A DNA stretch of 64,000 nt from Lineus longissimus. Taxonomy: Eukaryota > Nemertea > Pilidiophora > Heteronemertea > Lineidae. The notes beneath the pieces are model-generated. The model was not told where the DNA came from and made no database searches. It saw nothing but the letters and a program-made list of their open reading frames with translations. The stretch is taken from assembly GCF_910592395.1 (NCBI RefSeq), contig NC_088309.1:25856599-25920598 (forward strand), read 5' to 3'. The translations under genes and the position numbers were made by a program. This document shows, piece after piece, positions 14,570 through 24,100 of the stretch; position 1 is the first letter of the stretch, and each line of letters opens with the position of its first letter.

Positions 14570-15764
14570 TCCCCTCACTCTAACCAGATCCAGACGCTAT
14601 GGACTGCCCCGGGAGTCTGCCTTTGTCCAACAAAAGCACCAAATTTTGGGACAGATGTCAGCATGCGTTCTTGTTTCGATGTGCGCAAACAAATAAAAAA
14701 AGTTATGATGTAAATATAAAAATTCTTTTCATCCAGCTTCAAAACTGGTTAATGGAATAATGGATGGACGGAATACCGGTCGTGTACTGGAACACTCTGT
14801 ACACAAAGCAACCAATGGTGTACTTAGTCAGTTCTAGTTCGTATAGAGAGTTACCTTTACATTGAGGAGAAAGGTGGTTGCCGGCCGTCTCACCTGTAGA
14901 GAAAAACGGAAGTGAGCGTTCCAGTGTTGCTGGAGGACTGAGGACTTAAGAGCTAGTGCATTTGGAACATTCAATTACAGACGCGGACCGGATAAATTAA
15001 TACAGCAATGTTAGGTTAATGAGGACATCCGGAAATTAAAGAATGGCTGGATGATAGGATTCTCACAAGATTGATCGGTTCATCCGACACAGACCTTGGG
15101 ACTTTACTGTTGGTGGCAACATCTTAGCATTTTATCAGACTCTTTCCTGCAGTAGAACGTCTCGGAACGCCTTTCCAAGGAATCCCTGACCTGCACAGAT
15201 GGGGGAGCTATCGCGGGTTACTCTGTTTCTCGGCGATTGATTGCATCTTCAGAGCATTGAACTTGGATTCTGACCTGATCGGCTCGGTGTATATGACGTA
15301 AACCGGGAATTTGCGCGAATCTGCATCATTTACACCTTCAGAGGTTCCAACACGGCAACAGGCTATAGAGGAAAGGGCACAATGCCATACCTTCATCTGT
15401 TCGATGAGTGGTGTTTCTAACTAGATTCTCAAGTTATCGTTGTTTGTAAACGGTACATCCTCTACCTATATCAGTGAATGAGTCTAACCTTCTCCATGGA
15501 ACATTCTTAGGAATCGGATAATGGATTCGAAATGGAGAAAATGTGATGTTGTTGCTGGTGCGAATTTTTCGTTGATACTACCTGGACAAACTGATGAAAT
15601 TGCATGAAACATTCAGGTTTTTGCGATGAACATCGAATGCGGACATTGAGGTGTCATCATTTCTAAAGGTATACACAGACTTGAATGCTTTTTGACTAAT
15701 ATCATCCTGTTCTGCCTAGAAGGAAAGGAATTCTTTTCTGCCATCATCATCATCCTTTTTAAAA
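14570..15764. other. Divergent intergenic/5' UTR region between PITP and the two-TM gene
   Basis: The PITP gene (minus) and the two-TM protein gene (plus) are head to head, with 1.6 kb between start codons. No coding exon could be supported here. The part just before 15765 should hold the 5' UTR and promoter of the plus-strand gene; a (CAT)n-like run lies at 15742-15753. Confidence 0.45.
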
Positions 15765-18700
15765 ATGTGTATTACGTTCGATAGAAAACCTCGGGATATA
15801 AAATACATCGTCGATGGAGAGGTTAAGGTTGGGCGGGCTGATCACCATGACTACGTCCTACCCAGGTCCATCGTCTGCCTCCTGTCCGTCATTGGGACCT
15901 TCTTGTTCGTGGCGGGAGGTATCATTCTCATGGTGGGAACCTTTACTAAACCAAGGTGAGTGACTTAAAAAAAATATAGCGCAAACCGGCCTTACTCCCA
16001 GGGCCCTCGAGAATGTGCAGATGTAGTGACCAGAAAGGATTGGCAAAGAGCGAACATCCAACATCTATACTGAATTCATGCTTGCCTAGCTTTAGATTAT
16101 TTTTATTTGAACGACCACCAAAGGGTTAATCTGCAAGTAATATGCACATCAGACTCCAGGCTCGATCCTGCACCTACACACATAGCTGTTCTATAAGCTT
16201 TATTTATAACCATCTAAGTAGGCATACCTGGATGTTGCTTCACCAATCCCTCTGACTTTTTACACGAAGAAAGAATTTCTTAGAGAATGTAAATTTACGC
16301 CTCCTCCTGCAACCATGCGAGATACATGTAATTGCACCCTCGGCCAAATCATGATCAAGAGAAGAGGAAAAAGAGGGGGAGGGGGATGAAGAGAACCCGT
16401 CTAGTGATCATTCTCTACATGCTCTCCAGACAAATGGCCATCCATCTTTGCAGGTTTATGTTGATGTGACAACACGTCTTTGCGACAAAGACTGATACTG
16501 AACTTTCGCCAAAGTATCCAAAGCCACCAATAGTGACCAATGTTCTGATATCTTTTTAGGGTTCTTCTTCCCTGGGGCGGAGTGATCTGTGGGATCGGGT
16601 TCCTGCTCTGCTTCATTGCGATCCTCCTGTGTATGCACGCCCACTGCATCATCCCAGTCGACGGCTACAAGATACCCTCACAGCCCGCCAAGAAGGTAAG
16701 AACGACATGGGGTCAATTTGTTGTAAACTTACGACAATTTCAATGCTCAGCGATTGTTGGAGATGACACCAAGGCCTTGATGGTGTAAAACCAAGGCAAA
16801 AGACATCGTTTCTGGAGGTTTGGAAGCAACTGTAGCCACGTATAGCCATACGTTTACGATGCGCATATCTCAATTGGTAACCAATTTACCAAAGTTACTG
16901 AAGGTTAACTATACGTTCAGGCGACGAAGCGGGTTCATATGTTTACAATAGCTAACAATGAGAATCTTGTAGTAGGTCGAAGAACCGACTACTGTGTCTG
17001 GTCCGACTCCACCCCCCCCCCCCTCACCACCACCACCACCACTGAGACTGGTTCTGGCAGCTTTGAAAAAGTTTGCTGACATGCACCAGGCAGAAAAGTC
17101 AAAGTATACAACTCCCACCTTGCAGACTCAGATGCTTTGGTATTCAATTAAATATCTAAGTGAGCGGAGCAAAAATCCCTACCTATTCAGTGGTTGAACA
17201 CGAATCACCTGGTTAGTGTTGTGCCATGGATGGGAGCAGGTTAGTGTACCAGAGTAATTCTAGCCATGCAGAGTCAATAAAAAGAATATCTAGAAACGGA
17301 AAAGGAACGTATACAGCACACCATTGCCAAGGTACTGCAACTTTGTTAGCAACACATCAACAAAAAAACTTGTTTGTGAAGCTCAAGTTCACAACCAAGA
17401 CGAACTTTGCATTGCCAAATCTGCAAGTGACACTATCTGAATAGAATCTTGACTAACCATATTTTGATTGCAGTTGCCACCTAAGACACATTGACAACCA
17501 CACCAGGAGTACGCGCGGAAGGCGAAACTCAATAAATAAAGATCAATAACATCTAATATCCCGCCCCTCCCCATTCTTTGCGTAATCCCGTAGGACCAAC
17601 AACGACAGATGTAACATTGTATTTGATACGTAGGTCTCTTTCCAGAACGTCGTCATCGTGAAGCGAGTCGAGTCGCGAGAGGATGACCGTTTCGCCAACA
17701 AGCGAGTCTTCGCCAGCGGTGGATCTGCGGGGGAGACAGGCACACTGTCCTCGACTCACGGTCGCAGCGGCGGGGAGACTGGGACGATCTCCTCAACTCA
17801 CGGTCGCAGCGGTTACATCAGCAGCGGCCATTCGGAATCAACAGCAACCCATCAGGCGCAGTCTCAAAGCGGGGCGTATCAGTCTGGAAGTGGATATGCA
17901 ACGATTGGTTCGCCTACGGGAGGTCGGGCTGTCGTCGACAGTGGCGGTGGAAGAGCGTATGGGACTATGGAATCCAGTGTCTCTCGGCAGGGTGGGACAC
18001 AAATAGTGGTTCAGCCATCAGCTAATTATGACAGTACTGCGCATTCTGAATCACACAGCTCCACTGCTAGATCCGTCACTGTCGTCGACGGTAACGTCTC
18101 CGTCCTCAATGGTGGTCAGGGGGTGGTCGTCAGCAGAACTGACGAATCGGTCGTTCCACCAACAAGTGCCAAACAAGCTGTGTACGTGCAGGTGCAACCG
18201 CAGTCACCACTATCTGGCCAGCAAGCTCAAAAGATGCAGTCCCATGCTCAAAAGGTCGGATATGCTCAGATTCAGGCTCAGGGACCAGCTCATTCGCCTG
18301 GTCCGCAGCAGGAGGTCATTGTAGTCTCCAATGTCCAACAGCAGCATTCAGCTCCTGTTGGGCAACTCGGAGGCCAAGTCCAGTCGCAAGGTCATGGCTT
18401 TTCCGGCGGCCAACAGCAATACTCGTATTCTACCAATGTGCACCAGGAATCAGTGTCCGGGGGACAACAGCAACAACATCAACTGTCGTCTGCTTCGGCT
18501 GCTCCGGCTGCTGGTTTCGCGGCCTCAACAGGAGGACACCATTACGCTACTATGGCAGGGCAGCCTGATCAAGCAGGAAAGCAGGCTGTCTACTACACTC
18601 AGACAACTAAAACCACAACTGTAACTGATGGGGGACACCACGATGAAAGCAGTGCGTCGTCTGCGGGCTTGCTTGTACCATCTCACTTCCATGGCGAGGC

Positions 18701-19019
18701 TACTCCAGACATGAGATACATGAGGAGGGACTTGTCCAGTATGTCCAATACATCCAACATGTCGGGTTTCTCGCGACCCGATTCGTTCGGAGTTGAACGT
18801 GATGATGACTTCCAGTACTACCCCATTGGTAGTGATGGTAGTCAACAAGAACAGAGTAGCCAATCACAGCAGAGTTACCAATACCAGTATTCAGTCGAAA
18901 AGCCCCAAGTTCAAACACAAACGCAGGCGACAACTGTCACCTACAACCAAAGTCATTCTGGCGGTCAGTACAAGGGTGATCGAAAAGGAAGTATTTATGA
19001 GAACACTCTGATGCAGTGA
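15765..19019 (+). CDS. Unrecognised two-pass membrane protein with long Gln/Ser/Gly-rich tail
   Basis: Exons 15765-15955, 16560-16695 and 17646-19019 join in phase (donors AG|GTGAGT and AAG|GTAAGA, acceptors TTTTTAG|G and TTTCCAG|AAC) into 566 residues. I do not recognise the family. Residues about 36-60 (SIVCLLSVIGTFLFVAGGII...) and 66-92 (around WGGVICGIGFLLCFIAILLC) are two membrane segments split by Lys-Pro-Arg, giving a hairpin with both ends on one side, probably cytosolic. From residue 110 the chain is low complexity and should be disordered: Ser, Gly, Gln, His and Tyr, with short Tyr motifs (YATIG, YAQIQ, YATMAG), a near-perfect tandem GETGT(L/I)SSTHGRSG, and no Cys. ATG 15765 is the first in the frame with AAAA before it. 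The two-TM-plus-tail plan recalls small TMEM families, but no assignment is made. Confidence 0.8.
16998..17042. repeat. Poly-C and CAC low-complexity run
   Basis: A run of about a dozen C is followed by (CAC)n inside intron 2 of the two-TM gene. The minus strand is G-rich. It encodes the artefactual Pro run of a short plus-strand frame and has no gene behind it. Confidence 0.8.
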
Positions 19020-19528
19020 AAGCCTTCACGAGAACATACCATACATGGTGTGAGACACCCTCCTCTTATACAGTGATGGGAAAGCGTTCACCCTTCTGCA
19101 ATAAGACAGTCTCAAATGTCATATAATGACTGGCGATTTCATGTAAAAACCATCAGGCCTGGGACCACCGCACAAAGACGCCAAGTATACCAACGTCTGC
19201 GATGGTCCACGAAAATGTTTAAGAGGTGGCTGCCTCGATCAATTTGAAGAAATGCATTCTAAATGCAGTGAAAGTCTTTCTCAGAACACTTTGTTCAAAT
19301 AAGGACTTCGTCGCAACCCGCTATCTGTAGTGGTGACTGTCTATAAAACATTAATCATTATGCTGGATGGCGTCACCGTCGTCCAAGTACATGTAATTGA
19401 GTTATTATCTTAGACGTATTTATGAGCCAGGGACATACTAACGTTACACTTATAGTAAATGTGAAATTTTGGCACTGTTCTGATTGCCAATATGCTAATG
19501 TTGGATACAAAATTGATATTGCATGCTC

Positions 19529-19534
19529 AATAAA
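19529..19534 (+). terminator. Poly(A) signal of the two-TM protein gene
   Basis: AATAAA 510 bp after the stop codon at 19019, followed by T-rich sequence. It is the first canonical hexamer in the 3' UTR. Confidence 0.5.
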
Positions 19535-19868
19535 AGTTAGCTTGGCGTACAAGATTTTTTTGTCCCTCTCACTTGACATTTAGCAAATATACCAGAGTAC
19601 ACATACACATCTAGATCAGACAGAGTACGCATGGCACATCCAGCAAAGACTTGGTAAACTCTCCGGCACTATGGCGAGCTATGAAGGGGAGGGCACATCC
19701 AGCAGAGATATGGTGCACTTCTCTCTCATTGGTCGAAAGTCATTTCTGCAGGTAACAATAGAGCGACGGTAAAATACACAGGCCCGTTGCGGTGGAAAAC
19801 AGAAATGTCCTCGTTTTTCACTTCCGCTCCGATGTCTTTGAACAGGGTTGGACAAGTTCATGTACTGG

Positions 19869-19954
19869 AGGGTGGTCCAGAATTATATTTTCCCCCACAC
19901 AATGGATACACAATATAATTCTATTGTGTAAGGAAAACCTTCCTGGGCCACCCT
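19869..19954. repeat. Short foldback repeat (~34-bp imperfect arms)
   Basis: AGGGTGGTCCAG...CACACAAT on the left is matched in reverse complement by ATTGTGTAAGG...CTGGGCCACCCT on the right. The loop is very short. It resembles a small palindromic element, about 0.3 kb after the previous gene. Confidence 0.5.
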
Positions 19955-21151
19955 GTAGGGGTTCGTGAGTTTCCTCATCAATGATTTTGACAGGACCTCA
20001 GCTGGCGCCATCTGAGCTATAAAAGTGGAACTACGCGATTACTTAAAATTAAAAATTCAGTTCCCGCCTCTGGTTGTTGGATGTTGACTTGAACAATCAA
20101 CGATGTTGGCAAAAGACAAATGGAAATATAGTCTATGATCAATTTCTTTCAATAAAATTTAGGTGGAAGCAACCACGTGCACGCGGTCAGCATCAATTCC
20201 GAATATCCTTTCGAACTATTCTGCGTAATTGGGATGCGCAGAAACAGATATCAAATTGATTGTCAACATGGCGAACACTAAAAATGAAAAATGAAAAATT
20301 TATAGCTGAACTTATCATCAAATTCTGCAACCATCTCGATATATATTGATAAAAGCATTATTCCAAACGATTCTACATTATAACATCCCTTGATGAATCG
20401 CCAAGGTCAAAATGAAAATGATGAAATAAAGTGACGCGAATGGTAGGAAAAAGATATCGTCGGTTGATTTTGGCATTGCTGCAGAGATTGTGTTGCTTTC
20501 TGTGCATTGTACGTGTATGTAACTGAAGGTTTTGTGTACACGATGTACAGCACTACAGGATACCTAATACCATGAATACATGTATTTTCCTTGCGTCTGC
20601 CTCACAGGTCCATCCGAAATACCTCTTTTGAAAGCTTCAGGTGGCCGTAGTTTTGATTGAGTGGTGATGATTTTCTGAAAAACATGTAAAATGAATAGGC
20701 GCAGCCTGACGCGTGCGTTTGCTGCCTTGCTAATGCTGGCATAATATGACATCTCGTAACCACAGGGTATTAAGTAAAAATCTAAAGAGGTTGACCAAGT
20801 GTGTATTGTAAACTGGCACTAAGTCCGCCGAAATACTTTCCATTGCAATTCAATCCCCCAGTTAAGGCCATACCCTTCTTGATAAACCAATTCTTGTCTC
20901 CAGGTAAACATTCAATCTAATGTACAGGGCCTGATATGGATGCAAGGTCCCACATGACCTGGATACTAGGTAAATTTCCAACAGGCCTTGTGTCCTGGCC
21001 ATGAAGTGAAATTCGACCATGCCAAGCAATGTATATTTCATTACACTTTCACCTGGAACAAAGAATTTGTTTATCAACAAGGGTTTGGCCTAAACTGGGG
21101 GATTGAAATTTTTGGTCTGATGTTTGACAGCGAACTCTTTTGTCTCTCCAG
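19955..21151. promoter_or_regulatory. Upstream region of the zinc-finger gene, candidate TATA box
   Basis: TATAAAAG occurs at 20018-20025 on the plus strand, and a clear intron acceptor (TCTCTCCAG) ends at 21151 just before the large zinc-finger exon. The likely reading is promoter plus a noncoding or short coding first exon in this stretch. An ATG in good context near 20269 (AACATGGCG) opens only eight codons. Which of these is used cannot be told from sequence. Confidence 0.35.
20018..20025 (+). promoter_or_regulatory. Candidate TATA box
   Basis: TATAAAAG in a GC-mixed context (GGCGCCATCTGAGCTATAAAA). It lies 1.1 kb upstream of the zinc-finger exon acceptor, a plausible distance for a first noncoding exon plus intron. 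Confidence 0.3.
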
Positions 21152-21187
21152 GATGATGCTCGGCGAGTGAAGGGGTCCAAGTCTAAC

Positions 21188-24100
21188 ATGGAGAAGACAC
21201 CAGGGAAGAGTGGCCAGGGGGCGACCTCTGGTAGCAAGTCCAGTCATGGAAGTCGAGTCAGTAGGTCTTCACGAAACAGACATCCAGCAGGCATGCCGGA
21301 GACGCCACCTGTTAGTCTTGTTTCATGTGACCCATCAACGACCAATCAGATGTTACAGTCGTGGTATAACTACAGCATGTACAATATGTTCCTGAATGCT
21401 GTGGCCAACCAAGCTGCTGTGGCAGATATGATGAATCGGAGTCAGATGCAGCTGATGCCTGATTTGACATCCCCTAAGCCAGGAGTGCCCCCGCATAAGA
21501 AAGGCTCACCTGTACCGGGGGTGCCAACAAGTCAGAGTCACAGCAGCCATGCCCAGAGACATACATCTTCGCATACTCATTCCAGTGCTCCTGCTAACAA
21601 TACTGCCACTACTACCTCCAGGAGTATAAAACCTTCCCTGCCACGAAAAGATGCATCTAATCAACCGGCTAGTAAACTTTCCAGTCTGTCTGCTAGTACG
21701 AGTTCTAGTCGAACATTACATAGGGGTGGTGCAGCTCAGCCCCCTAGAGACAGCTCTGGTGTGAAGGACTCGCGTGGGCGTTCTAATACACAACCACCTT
21801 CCACCGCTTCAACCAGTTCTAGTTCAAGTCATGTCCCAAGCAGAAACATCATACCCGCACACATAAAAAAGGACACAAATAAGCTCATTGATGACCTTAT
21901 TCATAAAGCTTATGGAAAGACGCAGGCTTCTTCAATGAAAACTGTTGTGCCTGCCCATTCGAAGAAAGAAATCACCAGCGTTCCTGATCGAACTAGGGAA
22001 AGTTACCAACATGTATTTAGTCCTGGGGCATTTACTGCAAAGCAACTTACAGACCCGACATCGGATATACCGAAACATTGTCTCCAGAACAATGCAAATG
22101 AAACAGTTGCAGTGCTTGATTTATCAAAGTCAAGAAGTGTGACCAGTTCAAGTAATAACTGCCCGCCAAACTCGAAGCCTGAAATCAGCCAGGCTTCTGG
22201 TCTTGCTCTAAAAGAGACGTGTTCATCATCAGGGTCTCGTCGACCAGATAGAAGAAATAGCAAAGGCATTTTATCAAAGCGTCCTCGTATTATGGATAAT
22301 CCTTACCTTCAAAAAGTGTGTGCTGCAGGTATAAAGCCAGTTCCTGGTAACACTTCTGGATCTGGGTACTCCAGTGAGGGGTCAAAAATGTTGAAATTAG
22401 AGTCGACGGAGGTGTCCTCCATGATTGATCGACTGTTCAAATCTGTTGGTGAATCATCTGGAGTTAAGCAGGATCCATGTTCTGATCATGAAGACAGTGA
22501 ACATGTGAAAAAATCTACACCTATGGAGACAGATAACCTTTGCAATGAAGTCACTAGCAGTGAGTCTCCCCTTTCAAAACTGCCTGTGGGTCAGTACAAC
22601 AGTTTGAAGGAACCTCGCCGCGTCTCGCCTGGGGGTGACAATATGGTGTCCTCGTGTGATATTCCGATGGAGATGTCTCCAACTCGTTCGGGTAGTGGCA
22701 ATGATTCTAGCGAGTCACCTGTGGAAGGTGTAGTAAAGGAAGCTTTTGGTGAGAATACACCGGAAATAATTGGCGCTAACAAAACATCTGCGGGTACAGG
22801 GAACAGGGAGGTTGATGCAGTTTGTGGTCCTTTGTTGGAATCCAGTCAGAATGGCACCAAACCAAATTCCAGTAATGAAAATTATGCTCCTGGATCTGAG
22901 CAGACACAAAATCTTAAAGACAAGGATTCATCCAGGCACGCTATGGCAAAAAGCACTTCAGCAGATGATGGTGCCAAACTGGAAGCTGGGAGGGATAGGA
23001 ATAAGGAGTTTGGTTTAAAGGAAAAGCACACTTTTTGGGTCAAAAGTGATCCTGATGCAGATAATGAAATAGCAGCTATACCCAGTAAACTGGACACTAG
23101 TGAGGCAAAGAATGAAATGTCAAACAGTGTTGGTAATGTTGACAAAAAACTTGACACTAATAGCCCTCATACTGAAACAGTTCTAGATCCTGAAACTGGT
23201 CTGTTTAAAGTGAAAAGCCCCAAAACTGAATCCGACTCGGAGATTGGTGGTACTGAAATTGAGCAAGACGTTCCAGAAATAGAGGATAGCGCAGTAAATG
23301 AGGGTGGTCTTGGTGGTATAGACATAAAACAAGAGGACAAAGCCGAGTCACTTGAGAATGAAGCAAAAAGCAATGAAATATTTACGAAATCCGAGTCTAA
23401 AAATGAAACCAGTTCCTTTAACGACTCGGATTCATATAACTTCGATGATATATCAGATAACTCTGCCTCCGCATTTTTCTGTAAAACTTGGAATTTCAGA
23501 GAAAGGCGGTATGAAACTGATAAGAGCAAAGCAGATAAAAAAGTGTCCGATTCGAAATTACCTATGAAATCAAATGCGGAGTCTGAAAATTACTCTAAGG
23601 CAAAGTTAACTGATGCGAGGAAAACAGACGCTAGAGCTGCTTCTGATATATGTGTTGAGGGTTCGGATAAGGAGAGCGTTACATTTCCTACCTACAGCAG
23701 TGGAAGTGTGTTCCCTGGTTTTGATCTGGACCCCGAAGCGACAAGCAATTGTGAAAATGCTGTTGATGTGAAAAAGGAGCCGTCAGAAATCTCATATAGC
23801 AGTACATATACCGGTAAGTTCGTGTCAGACTCTGAAGACACTGGCAGCTTACCGAGTGTGTCTCGTGCCACTTTTGGCTCTAGTCGAGGTAGGGGCGCCC
23901 CTCGTGGTCGTAAGGGGAAACGCGGGCGAAAGAAATGCATTGACATTGCGCGACCAGGTCATTTATGTAAGAAGTGTGGTTTGTCATTTGCACGAGAGGG
24001 TGAATTAGAAAGGCACAAACGTAGTCATCTCGGACAGAAACTTTATGTTTGTGAATACTGCCATAAGAGCTTTGTACGTGGTTACTATTACAAGTTACAT

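Noticed and set aside
17658-19019. Independent gene starting at 17658
   Set aside because: The codon there is GTG. The frame is open back to a TTTCCAG acceptor at 17645, in phase with the two membrane-segment exons.
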